Assembly: GCF_023276435.1 (NCBI RefSeq)
Contig: NZ_JALLPO010000018.1
Span: 113,818 to 177,817 of the forward strand
Reading direction: 5' to 3'
Source: Sphaerisporangium perillae
Lineage (GTDB): Bacteria > Actinomycetota > Actinomycetes > Streptosporangiales > Streptosporangiaceae
Length of the DNA stretch: 64,000 nt
The notes under the pieces: model-generated
The model's database searches: none
What the model was told of the DNA's origin: nothing
The model's input: the letters and a program-made list of their open reading frames with translations, nothing else
In this document: positions 38,668 through 46,954 of the stretch, in pieces
Numbering within the stretch: the first letter of the stretch is position 1
Layout of the letters: the number at the start of each line of letters is the position of its first letter
Program-made: the position numbers and the translations under genes

Positions 38668-39477
38668 TCAGGCGCGGGCGGAGCCGAGCCATGACAGGCC
38701 CTCCTCGCCGTTGCCTCGGGCGCCGACCAGGTCGAGCAGTGCCTCGTTGAGGGTGTGGTCGCCGCGCACCTCACTGAGCGGGCCCTGGGCGACGATGTGG
38801 CCGAGGTTCATGACCGACACCCAGTCGCAGAGCCGCTCGACCAGTTCCATGACGTGGCTGGAGAAGACCACGGTCGAGCCGGAGGAGGTGTAGCGCTGGA
38901 GGACCTCGACGAGGGTGTTGGCGCTGATCGGGTCGACGCCCTCGAAGGGCTCGTCAAGGAAGAGGACCTCGGGGTTGTGCAGCAGGGCGGCGGCCAGGCC
39001 GATCTTCTTGCGCATGCCGGTGGAGTAGTCGACGACCAGCTTGTCGGCCGAGCCGGTGAGGTCCATGACCTTCAGCAGCTCCTCGGCGCGCTGTGCGACC
39101 TCGTCCTTCGGTATGCCGCGGAGCTGGCCGTTGTAGGTGAGCAGTTCGCGGCCGGAGAGCCGTTCGAAGAGCCGCAGCCCCTCGGGGAGCACACCGACAT
39201 GGGCCTTGACCGCGACGGGGTCACGCCACACGTCGACCCCGTTGACCTCGACCGAGCCCGCGTCGGGCAGCAGCAGGCCGGTGATCATGCTGAGCGTGGT
39301 GGTCTTGCCCGCGCCGTTCGGCCCGACGAGGCCGGCGAAGCTGCCACGCGGCACCACGAGATCGACTCCCGCCACCGCCACCTGCTGCCCGAACCGCTTG
39401 TACAGCTTGTGGGTCCGGACCGCTTCGGCGGAGCCCGCTATCACGGGCGAGCCGCCCCCGGCGGCGAAACTGGTCAT
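38668..39477 (-). CDS. ABC transporter ATP-binding protein
   Basis: 269 residues from the ATG at 39477. Walker A GPNGAGKTT, an LLPDAGSVEVNGVDVW Q-loop region, signature YSTGMRKKIGLAAAL (divergent but normal for this class), Walker B EVLFLDEPFEGVDP, and the switch His in VVFSSHVMELVERLC. It energises the membrane subunit at 37020-38576. It is divergent from pccB, 75 bases between the starts. Confidence 0.94.
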   Translation of the reverse strand: MTSFAAGGGSPVIAGSAEAVRTHKLYKRFGQQVAVAGVDLVVPRGSFAGLVGPNGAGKTTTLSMITGLLLPDAGSVEVNGVDVWRDPVAVKAHVGVLPEGLRLFERLSGRELLTYNGQLRGIPKDEVAQRAEELLKVMDLTGSADKLVVDYSTGMRKKIGLAAALLHNPEVLFLDEPFEGVDPISANTLVEVLQRYTSSGSTVVFSSHVMELVERLCDWVSVMNLGHIVAQGPLSEVRGDHTLNEALLDLVGARGNGEEGLSWLGSARA

Positions 39478-39552
39478 GCCGTTCACTCTAACCGGGGGCG
39501 CTACTCCACCTCCGGATGACCGCGGATGTGAGCGGCGGGCTAACCTACGGGC

Positions 39553-41151
39553 ATGAGTGCTGACCCGGTTCCACACCTCGACGGCATCGACCCGCACACC
39601 ACCGCGGGAAAGATCGCTGACCTGGAGCGACGCCGCGAAGAGGCGTCCCACGCCGGGTCCGCGCGCGCGGTGGAGAAGCAACACTCCAGGGGCAAGATGA
39701 CCGCGCGCGAGCGGCTGGTCGCCTTCCTCGACGAGGGGTCCTTCGTGGAGTTCGACGAGCTGGCCCGCCACAGGTCGACCAGCTTCGGCATGGCGGACGA
39801 GCGGCCGTACGGCGACGGGGTCGTGACGGGGTACGGCACTGTGGCGGGCCGTCCGGTGGCGGTCTTCGCGCAGGACTTCACGGTCTTCGGCGGCTCGCTC
39901 GGCGAGGTCTTCGGCGAGAAGATCGTCAAGGTCATGGACCACGCCCTGAAGACGGGCTGCCCGGTCGTCGGCATCAACGACTCCGGAGGCGCCCGCATCC
40001 AGGAAGGCGTCGTCTCGCTCGGCCTCTACGCCGAGATCTTCAAGCGCAACGTGCACGCCTCCGGGGTGATCCCGCAGATCTCCCTCATCATGGGGCCGTG
40101 CGCCGGGGGCGCGGTGTACTCTCCCGCGCTGACCGACTTCGTGCTCATGGTGCGCGAGAAGTCCCACATGTTCATCACCGGGCCGGACGTCATCAAGACG
40201 GTGACCGGCGAGGAGGTGACGTTCGAGGAGCTCGGGGGCGCGCACACCCACAACTCCAGGTCCGGGGTGGCCCATTACGAGGCGGCCGACGAGAACGACT
40301 GCCTGGAGTTCGCCAAGGCGCTGCTGTCCTACCTGCCGTCCAACAACATGGACGAGGTGCCGGCGTTCGACTCCCCGGCCGAGCCGACCGTCACCGACGC
40401 CGACCGCGAGCTCGACGTGCTGATCCCCGACTCGGCGAACCAGCCGTACGACATGCATCGGGTGATCGAGCACGTGCTCGACGACGGCGAGTTCCTGGAG
40501 ATCCACGCGGAGTTCGCGCCGAACATCGTCGTCGGGTTCGGGCGGGTCGAGGGCAGTTCGGTAGGCGTGGTGGCCAACCAGCCGATGAGCTTCGCGGGGA
40601 CGCTGGACATCGCCGCCTCGGAAAAGGCCGCGCGATTCGTCCGCACTTGTGATGCTTTTAATATCCCTGTCCTGACTTTTGTGGACGTGCCGGGGTTCCT
40701 GCCGGGTACGGATCAGGAATGGAACGGGATCATCCGGCGCGGCGCCAAGCTCCTGTACGCCTACGCGGAGGCGACCGTGCCGCTGGTGACGGTGATCACG
40801 CGCAAGGCGTACGGCGGCGCGTACGACGTCATGGGCTCCAAGCACCTCGGCGCCGACATCAACCTGGCGTGGCCGACGGCCCAGATCGCGGTGATGGGCG
40901 CTCAGGGCGCGGTCAACATCCTCTACCGGCGGGAGCTGGCCACGGCCGAGGACCCCGAGACGGAGCGGGCGCGCCTGATCAGCGACTACGAGGACACGCT
41001 GGCCAATCCGTACCTGGCGGCCGAGCGCGGATACGTCGACGCGGTGATCAGGCCTTCCGACACCCGGATCCAGATCGTCAGGGCGCTTCGCGCGCTCCGC
41101 AACAAGCGCCAGACCCTGCCGCCGAAGAAGCACGGCAACATCCCCCTGTAG
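39553..41151 (+). CDS. pccB: Acyl-CoA carboxylase beta (carboxyltransferase) subunit, propionyl-CoA type
   Basis: 532 residues, full length. Carboxyltransferase marks: [103 protein letters not shown] and [13 protein letters not shown]. It transfers CO2 from biotin to propionyl- or acetyl-CoA, giving methylmalonyl- or malonyl-CoA. The epsilon subunit gene follows by nine bases. TAACCT lies six bases before the ATG, so it may be leaderless. Confidence 0.96.
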   Translation: MSADPVPHLDGIDPHTTAGKIADLERRREEASHAGSARAVEKQHSRGKMTARERLVAFLDEGSFVEFDELARHRSTSFGMADERPYGDGVVTGYGTVAGRPVAVFAQDFTVFGGSLGEVFGEKIVKVMDHALKTGCPVVGINDSGGARIQEGVVSLGLYAEIFKRNVHASGVIPQISLIMGPCAGGAVYSPALTDFVLMVREKSHMFITGPDVIKTVTGEEVTFEELGGAHTHNSRSGVAHYEAADENDCLEFAKALLSYLPSNNMDEVPAFDSPAEPTVTDADRELDVLIPDSANQPYDMHRVIEHVLDDGEFLEIHAEFAPNIVVGFGRVEGSSVGVVANQPMSFAGTLDIAASEKAARFVRTCDAFNIPVLTFVDVPGFLPGTDQEWNGIIRRGAKLLYAYAEATVPLVTVITRKAYGGAYDVMGSKHLGADINLAWPTAQIAVMGAQGAVNILYRRELATAEDPETERARLISDYEDTLANPYLAAERGYVDAVIRPSDTRIQIVRALRALRNKRQTLPPKKHGNIPL

Positions 41152-41160
41152 GAGCCGTCC

Positions 41161-41364
41161 ATGGATCAGCCCTATCTGAGGATCATTCACGGCGACGCCA
41201 CTTCCGAGGAGGTCGCCGCGCTGGTCATCGCCATCGCGACAAGAGCCTCAAAACCTGCTCAACCCGCGCGAAGCCGCGAAACGTGGCGTAACCCAGCACA
41301 TCAGATGAGAAGGGTGTTCCCTACGGGGCCAGGAGCGTGGCGGGCAAGCTCACGGCCTCATTAG
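41161..41364 (+). CDS. accE: Acyl-CoA carboxylase epsilon subunit
   Basis: 67 residues with GGAG upstream, nine bases after pccB. The family pattern is clear: YLRIIHGDATSEEVAALVIAIA at the N-terminus and a tail ending GPGAWRASSRPH. The epsilon subunit is an actinobacterial accessory that binds the beta subunit and raises carboxylase activity. It confirms an AccA-AccB-epsilon complex rather than an independent decarboxylase. Confidence 0.92.
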   Translation: MDQPYLRIIHGDATSEEVAALVIAIATRASKPAQPARSRETWRNPAHQMRRVFPTGPGAWRASSRPH

Positions 41365-41467
41365 ATCTTTCGAAGTGGGTGTCAAGCGCGCTAAGAGTTG
41401 GGACTATCTAGAAATGGGGGAATATAGTCAGCCGATCATCAACTAGGACCGAGGCCTGGAGGAGAGC
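41365..41467 (+). promoter_or_regulatory. Possible promoter region of the NYN gene
   Basis: TTGGGA near 41398 and an AT-richer run ending in ATATAGT near 41424-41430 resemble a promoter. GACTAT and ATAGTC also form a 6-bp inverted repeat there. Weak. Confidence 0.3.
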
Positions 41468-42415
41468 ATGGCAATCCCGGACCTCACACCGCATCCCGTG
41501 GCGGCGAAATACGCCGTCCTCGTGGACGTCGGCTATCTCTACGCGGCGGCGGGCGAGGTCATCCTGGGGGCCAAGGAGCGCAAGGAATATCGCGTCGCCG
41601 CCGACGAGCTCATCCAAGCCCTCAAGAAGCACGCGATGGAGCGCATCCCCGGCGAGCTGCTGAGGGTCTACTGGTACGACGCCGCCCGCGACCGCGTTCC
41701 CACGGTCGACCAGCGCGTGATCGCGCAGCTTCCCTGGGTCAAGGTGCGCCTCGGCAACCTCAACGCCCGGGGGCAGCAGAAAGGCGTCGACGCGCAGATC
41801 CGCAGCGACCTCGAGGCCCTCGCCCGCCACCACGCCGTGAGCGACACCGTGCTGATCGCCGGCGACGAGGACATGGTGCCCGCCGTCGAGGCCGCCCAGA
41901 CGTTCGGGGTGCGCATCCACCTGTGGGGGGTCGAGCCGCCCTACGGCACCAACCAGGCCGAACGCCTGGTCTGGGAGTCCGACACCGTCGAAGAGCTGGG
42001 CGCCGACTTCCTGCGGCCCTACTTCAGCCGCGCCGCCCAGGTCGTGCCCGCCGCCGCGCCGTCGCCGCCCTCGCCCGCCCAGGTGTTCGCCGGGCGCACC
42101 GCGATCAGCGCCAAACCCGCGGTCAAGCACCCCGGCCAGGTCACCAAGCTCGGGCCGAGCCGGCCGAGGGTCGAAGAGGTCGGCGAGCACGTCGCGCAGA
42201 AGTGGATCCTCACCCGCGGCCGCGACAACATCCGCGACCTGCTCCCCGGCCCGCTGCTGCCGACCGTCATCGACACCGAACTGCTCATCGAGGCGGAAAA
42301 GGAGCTCGGCCACTCGCTGCGCCCCTACCCCGAGGCCCGAGTATGGCTACGCGACGGCTTCTGGGCCCGCGTCTACCGCGAATTCGACCTAGGCGTAGGC
42401 ATCTCCACCAAGTAA
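41468..42415 (+). CDS. NYN domain-containing putative nuclease
   Basis: 315 residues with GGAGGAGAGC upstream. The NYN/PIN-like core is YAVLVDVGYLYAAAG (first metal Asp), LRVYWYDAARDRVPT, QQKGVDAQIRSDLEALA and VLIAGDEDMVPAVEAA (second acidic site), then VRIHLWGVEPPYGTNQAERL. This arrangement predicts a Mg-dependent RNA-cleaving fold of the LabA/NYN group. A linker and a C-terminal domain of about 90 residues (GEHVAQKWILTRGRDNIRDL) follow, often seen in these actinobacterial proteins. The target is unknown. Confidence 0.86.
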   Translation: MAIPDLTPHPVAAKYAVLVDVGYLYAAAGEVILGAKERKEYRVAADELIQALKKHAMERIPGELLRVYWYDAARDRVPTVDQRVIAQLPWVKVRLGNLNARGQQKGVDAQIRSDLEALARHHAVSDTVLIAGDEDMVPAVEAAQTFGVRIHLWGVEPPYGTNQAERLVWESDTVEELGADFLRPYFSRAAQVVPAAAPSPPSPAQVFAGRTAISAKPAVKHPGQVTKLGPSRPRVEEVGEHVAQKWILTRGRDNIRDLLPGPLLPTVIDTELLIEAEKELGHSLRPYPEARVWLRDGFWARVYREFDLGVGISTK

Positions 42416-42682
42416 CCCCCCGCAGCCCCCGCTCCCCCCAGCCGCCGCTGCCCCCAGCGCGCCCGCCCTCCTTCGGCCGGCGTCCCACTCCCTCCCCGGC
42501 CGATACGGTCCTCGGGATTCGGCGCCGCGACGACGGGAACGGGGTACGGCGGGACCGGCGCCGCCGTACGGTGGGCTACCTGGTGGCTTGCGGAAGACCC
42601 ATGAGCCACCCCTCCGGCCCGGCCACAGCCGGGTCCGATTCCCGCCAGTCGTGGGCTGCCAGCAGCGCATAACGTCGTACAT

Positions 42683-44455
42683 GTGACCCCACACCAGACC
42701 CTCGACTTCGACTCCTGTTACCGGGCGGCGAGCGCCCGCGACACGAGGTTCGACGGGCGGTTCTACACAGCCGTCACCTCGACCGGGATCTACTGCCGCC
42801 CCATCTGCCCGGCGCGCACCCCCGCACGACGTAACGTCCGCTTCTACCGGCACGCCGCGGCGGCCGAGGCCGCGGGCTTTCGCCCGTGCCGCCGCTGCCG
42901 GCCGGAGCTCAGCCCTGGAGACCCCGGCTGGGACGTCCCCGCCGACCTCGTCGGGCGCGCCCTGCGCCTGATCGACGACGGGGTGGCCGACGAGTACGGC
43001 GTCGCCGGGCTGGCGAACCGGCTGCACGTCACCGAACGCCACCTGCTGCGCCTGTTCACCGCCCAGCTCGGCGCCGGTCCGCTGGCGGTGGCGAGGACCC
43101 GGCGGCTCCTGCTCGCCAAGCAGCTGCTGACCGAGACCTCGCTGCCGATCACCGACGTCGCGTTCGCGTCCGGGTTCGGCAGCGTCCGCCAGTTCAACGC
43201 CACCATGAAGGAGGCGTATGGCTTCGCCCCCAGCGACCTGCGCACCTCCTCGGGACCGCTCGCCCGGGTCGCCGCTCGGCCCGGCAGCACGTCCCCGACT
43301 GGTACGGAAGCACCTGCTACCGCTCGGACGGCGACCGGTACTCGACCCGGCACGGCCACCGCTGGTGCGCGGGCCGAGGCGGCACCCGCCCCTGGCATGC
43401 CGGCGGCGCTCACGCTACGGCTGACCCACCGCACTCCCTATGACGCCGAGACCCTGCTCGCCTTCCTCTCCGCCCGGGCGATCCCAGGGGTGGAGGAGTC
43501 GGGTCCGGCGGGCTACCGGCGCGCCGTCCCCGGCGGGGTGATCACGCTGGCTCCGGCGGACGGGCACGTCAAGCTGTCGGTGACCTTGGACGACACCCGC
43601 CACCTGGCCAGGATCGTCTCCCGGTGCCGCCGGCTGCTCGACCTGGACGCCGACCCGGGCGCCATCGCCGACGTCCTCGGCGCGACCACGCTCCGGCCGC
43701 TCGTCGAGCGCAGGCCGGGACTGCGCGTGCCGGGCGCCTTCGACGGCTTCGAGCTGGCCGTGCGCGCCGTGGTCGGCCAGCAGGTCTCCGTGGCGGGAGC
43801 CAGAACGCTGCTCGGCCGCATCGCCGCCCGCGCCGGCACCTTCGCCAAACCCTGCGACATCCCCGGCACCCCCGCTGCCGCCCAGCCGTCCGTCCTCGCG
43901 GCTGCCGGCATCTCCGCCGGCACCCCCGCAGCTCCTGCGGAAGCCCGTACGGACTCTCCGGCCGGCGCGCACCCGGCCCCTCCGGTGGGTGCCGGTGCTG
44001 ACGGCCCATACCTGCTGTTCCCGAATGCCGAACGGCTGGCGGAGGCCGATCTTTCCGGGCTCGGGCTCACAGGCCGGCGGATCGCGACGCTGAAGGCCGT
44101 CGCCGAGAAGGTGGCCGACGGCGAGCTGGACCTCGACGGCGGCGCGGATCCGGCCGAGACGGCCGCGCGGCTGATGGCGATCCCGGGCATCGGCCCCTGG
44201 ACGACCGGCTACATCGTGATGCGCGCGCTGCGCGACCCCGACGCGTGGCCCGCCGGGGACCTCGGCCTGCGACGGGCCATGAAGGCGCTCGGCATCGCCG
44301 AAGACGACGTCGAGCGGTGGCGCCCCTGGCGGGCCTACGCCGCCCTGCACCTGTGGAGCTCGGAAGGACGCCGGTTAGCCCAGGTAGAGCCCGAAACGAC
44401 CTCGTCCCCGGGACCACTGACTTCCGGGGCCACCACACTGAAGGAGACCCGATGA
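42683..44455 (+). CDS. Fusion of Ada-type phosphotriester sensor, AraC HTH and AlkA DNA glycosylase
   Basis: 590 residues, GTG start. Residues 1-75 are the Ada zinc domain with C38, C42, C69 and C72 in YCRPICPARTPARRNVRFY and FRPCRRCRPE; C38 is the methyl acceptor equivalent. An AraC helix-turn-helix follows (about 90-190, ERHLLRLFTAQLGAGPL, QFNATMKEAYGFAPSDL). Then AlkA N-terminal and HhH-GPD domains (MAIPGIGPWTTGYIVMRAL, catalytic Asp in PAGDLGL). A low-complexity Ala/Pro linker interrupts the glycosylase near 395-440. It senses methylation damage and excises 3-methyladenine. The stop overlaps ogt. Confidence 0.92.
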   Translation: MTPHQTLDFDSCYRAASARDTRFDGRFYTAVTSTGIYCRPICPARTPARRNVRFYRHAAAAEAAGFRPCRRCRPELSPGDPGWDVPADLVGRALRLIDDGVADEYGVAGLANRLHVTERHLLRLFTAQLGAGPLAVARTRRLLLAKQLLTETSLPITDVAFASGFGSVRQFNATMKEAYGFAPSDLRTSSGPLARVAARPGSTSPTGTEAPATARTATGTRPGTATAGARAEAAPAPGMPAALTLRLTHRTPYDAETLLAFLSARAIPGVEESGPAGYRRAVPGGVITLAPADGHVKLSVTLDDTRHLARIVSRCRRLLDLDADPGAIADVLGATTLRPLVERRPGLRVPGAFDGFELAVRAVVGQQVSVAGARTLLGRIAARAGTFAKPCDIPGTPAAAQPSVLAAAGISAGTPAAPAEARTDSPAGAHPAPPVGAGADGPYLLFPNAERLAEADLSGLGLTGRRIATLKAVAEKVADGELDLDGGADPAETAARLMAIPGIGPWTTGYIVMRALRDPDAWPAGDLGLRRAMKALGIAEDDVERWRPWRAYAALHLWSSEGRRLAQVEPETTSSPGPLTSGATTLKETR

Positions 44456-44958
44456 CCTCGACCATCGACGCTCAGGTGCTGCCGACTCCGGCCGGGCCGC
44501 TGTCGCTGCTCGTCCACGACGGCGTGCTCGTCGCCGCCGGCTTCACCGCAGACCCCGGCCAGATGTTCGCCCGCCTGCCGGCGCCGCTCAGGGCGCTCCC
44601 CCTCCAGACCGTCGGGGACCTCGGCAAGCCCGCCCAGGCCGTGCGCGACTACCTGGACGGCGACCTGTTCGCCCTCGACACCGTGGAGGTGGACCAGCCG
44701 GGTACGCCGACCAGGCAGCGGCTGCTCACGGCGCTGCGCGCGGTGCCGGCGGGTACGACGGTGCGCTACGCGGAACTGGCCGAGCGTGCCGGGCTGCCCA
44801 GGACGGCGGCTCGGGCGGCGGGGTCGGCATGCGCCCAGAACCTCATCGCCCCGTTCGTCCCCTGCCACCGGGTGCTCCCCTCCACGGGCGGCTTCGGCGG
44901 CTACTACTACGGCACCACGGTCAAGGAGTGGCTGCTCCGGCACGAGAACTCCCTCTGA
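44452..44958 (+). CDS. ogt: Methylated-DNA-[protein]-cysteine S-methyltransferase
   Basis: 168 residues; the ATG overlaps the glycosylase stop with AAGGAG upstream. The active site is PCHRV with C138, followed by GGYYYG. The HTH-like helices (LTALRAVPAGTTVRYAELA, AARAAGSACAQNLIAPFV) position O6-alkylguanine. It removes alkyl groups from guanine in a single-turnover reaction. With the Ada/AlkA gene upstream it completes an adaptive-response operon in which the Ada transferase half is on a separate protein. Confidence 0.96.
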   Translation: MTSTIDAQVLPTPAGPLSLLVHDGVLVAAGFTADPGQMFARLPAPLRALPLQTVGDLGKPAQAVRDYLDGDLFALDTVEVDQPGTPTRQRLLTALRAVPAGTTVRYAELAERAGLPRTAARAAGSACAQNLIAPFVPCHRVLPSTGGFGGYYYGTTVKEWLLRHENSL

Positions 44959-44969
44959 GCCCATGGCCG

Positions 44970-44990
44970 GCCGGGCTCTGGCAGCCCGGC
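44970..44990. terminator. Terminator between ogt and the secreted protein
   Basis: GCCGGGCT (44970-44977) and AGCCCGGC (44983-44990) form a perfect 8-bp stem with loop CTGGC, in the gap between convergent genes. Confidence 0.7.
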
Positions 44991-45032
44991 TCGGCCGCCG
45001 GAGCACGGCCCGGCCCCAAAGACCCGGCTCGG

Positions 45033-45968
45033 TCAGGAGTCGCCGGAGTCCTTCCGGACGGTGCTCTGGACCTCGCCGACCGGGATGTCCCTGGTGACGG
45101 TGGCCTGGACCGGCTGGAAGGCGAAGCCCACTCCGGCACCCGTCACCGGCCACACGGTGGTCACGGACATGACGTACACCTTGCGCGGCTGGTCGATCGA
45201 GGCGCGCAGGTAGACCACCCCGCAGCTGAATGTGCCGCCCTTCGCGTACGGGTGGCCCGTCGCGCCGCAGTCCTCCTTGACCTCCGCCCGGCCGGCGGGC
45301 GCGCCCGACTTGATCTCGACCCTGTCGAGGGTGGCGGTGACGGTGGCGGACATGACGCCGGGGATCTCGGCGGTCACCGAACGGCTGGTCTCCCCGATGC
45401 CGGTCAGCCAGACCCAGGTCGGCAGGTTCACGTAGCTCTTGACGTCCGGGCTGAGCTCGATCTTCGGCTCGGGCACGGTCAGCGCGGCCCGGGCGAGCTG
45501 GTAGAGCTCCTGCAACGTGATCCCGCCGGGCGGGGTGGTGCCCGCCGGCACCCAGACGGCTCCCTCGAGCCCCGTCCAGCAGGAGAGCCCGTCGGGGTCG
45601 GCCGCGTTGTACGCGGGCGTCCACCAGCGGCCGTCCTTGCCGACCTTGTCCTTGTACTGCTTGAGGAACCGCTCGTAGTCCTCTTCGGTGCCGTTCGGGT
45701 GGGTGTGGAACCAGAAGTCCCTGACGTTCTCCTGCCGGTCGAGCATGGCATCGGCGTTGTCACCGGGCTCGTACCAGCAGGGACGCTGGACGCGGTAGCC
45801 GTCGCTCTTGGCGCCGAGGCCGTTGCCGCTGAGCACGATCTTGGAGTTGCGCAGCACCACACCGCTGGTGCGGTCGTTCTGGAAGCCGTCCCCGATCGGG
45901 CCTCCCGGGTCCCCGGCCGGCGCGGTGACCAGCGAGGCGGCCAGGACGAACGGCATCAGTGATCTCAT
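45033..45968 (-). CDS. Secreted protein of unknown function
   Basis: 311 residues from the ATG at 45968, GGAG eight bases upstream and overlapping the lipoprotein stop. The signal peptide is MRSLMPFVLAASLVTAPAG. The mature protein has about six cysteines, a WFHTHPNGTEEDYERFLKQY region and a late beta-rich part (VEIKSGAPAGRAEVKEDCG, CGVVYLRASIDQPRKVYV). I know no function for this pattern; it recurs, as I remember, beside actinobacterial Tad loci. It is the last gene of the minus-strand block that continues from the pilus genes. Confidence 0.72.
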   Translation of the reverse strand: MRSLMPFVLAASLVTAPAGDPGGPIGDGFQNDRTSGVVLRNSKIVLSGNGLGAKSDGYRVQRPCWYEPGDNADAMLDRQENVRDFWFHTHPNGTEEDYERFLKQYKDKVGKDGRWWTPAYNAADPDGLSCWTGLEGAVWVPAGTTPPGGITLQELYQLARAALTVPEPKIELSPDVKSYVNLPTWVWLTGIGETSRSVTAEIPGVMSATVTATLDRVEIKSGAPAGRAEVKEDCGATGHPYAKGGTFSCGVVYLRASIDQPRKVYVMSVTTVWPVTGAGVGFAFQPVQATVTRDIPVGEVQSTVRKDSGDS

Positions 45969-46690
45969 CGGCGGCACTCCTTCGCACGCTGATGGGGGTA
46001 GGAGGCGTGCATGTAGGTCCTGACCCGCCACATCCCGTCGTCGCCCTTGCGCACGGCGGCGACCTGGAGGTACACCGAGGCGGGCTGCCTGGTCCAGGCG
46101 GGCTGGGTGGCGATGGGGCGGGCGCTGTCGGCGTCGGTCACCCGCACGCCCGACTCGTCGACGCAGGCGTCGACCTCCGCGCCGCGCCCGCTGACCGACG
46201 GCACCTGGATGGCGTACACCTTCGCGGTCCCGCCGGCCGATTCGCGCCGGTCCACGAAGCCGCGCACCCAGGTGTAGGCGTCGCGGCTCGCCTGATCTTC
46301 GACACCGGAGAGGTAGGCCTCGTCCTCACCCTGGGTGACGACCGCCTTCCATGATCCGACGTAGCCGTCGGTGAACGCCTTGACCATGGCCTGCTGCGCG
46401 GCGTCGAGGCCGGCGGGCCACTCGATCGACACGGTCATTCCCGGCGTGAGCTCGACGGTCTGCACCCAGGGCGTCGACAGTGCGCCCGGAGCGTTCGCCG
46501 AGCCGGGCGTGGCCCCGGGGCCGGTCGTCGTGGCGACGGAGGGGCCGGTGGTCGCCGTGCCGGCGGGATCGGTGGCCGTGGTGTCCCCGGCCGGGGTGAA
46601 CGGGCGCTCCGCGCCGGCGTCCGCGCAGCCGCTGCCGAGCAGGCAGGTTCCGCCCACGGCGACGGCGGCAAGGGCGGCCCGCATCCGCAT
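45965..46690 (-). CDS. Lipoprotein of unknown function paired with the secreted protein
   Basis: 241 residues from the ATG at 46690 (ATG at 46684 also possible). The signal peptide MRMRAALAAVAVGGTCLLG ends in the lipobox SGC. A Thr/Ala/Pro-rich linker follows, then a folded region with WVQTVELTPGMTVSIEWPAGL, KAFTDGYVGSWKAVVT, RDAYTWVRGFVDRRES and RVRTYMHASYPHQRAKECRR. No catalytic motif is apparent. It is translationally coupled to the secreted protein by a four-base overlap, suggesting one complex outside the membrane. Confidence 0.72.
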   Translation of the reverse strand: MRMRAALAAVAVGGTCLLGSGCADAGAERPFTPAGDTTATDPAGTATTGPSVATTTGPGATPGSANAPGALSTPWVQTVELTPGMTVSIEWPAGLDAAQQAMVKAFTDGYVGSWKAVVTQGEDEAYLSGVEDQASRDAYTWVRGFVDRRESAGGTAKVYAIQVPSVSGRGAEVDACVDESGVRVTDADSARPIATQPAWTRQPASVYLQVAAVRKGDDGMWRVRTYMHASYPHQRAKECRR

Positions 46691-46839
46691 GCCGCCGACG
46701 CTAGCCACCCGCCGCGCGACCAGACCACCGTTATGCCCGTATCGGCATGACTCCGTCACCACCGCCACCTCTCTCCGCCGCTTCTCTCATGTCTCCCGTC
46801 GTCTTCCGCCATCCTCGGCCCGCCGCCACGGTTCTCCCG

Positions 46840-46946
46840 CCCGCCGTCACGCTTCTGCGGCCCGCCCGTCACGCTTCTGCGGCCCGCCCGTCACGCTTCT
46901 GCGGCCTGCCCGTCATGCTCCTCGGCTTCGGTGTCAGGCTCCTCGG
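46840..46946 (-). repeat. Degenerate 21-22 bp tandem repeats beyond the BTAD stop codon
   Basis: Five units: 46840-46860, 46861-46882, 46883-46904, 46905-46925 and 46926-46946. Units 2 and 3 are identical, 22 bases each (CCCGCCCGTCACGCTTCTGCGG is the unit, shortened here to its core GTCACGCTTCTGCGG). Every unit contains GTCA, the same word that forms the stop codon of the BTAD gene at 46955-46957. It lies in the 264-base gap 46691-46954, where I see no gene. Confidence 0.75.
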
Positions 46947-46954
46947 CTTCCCTG

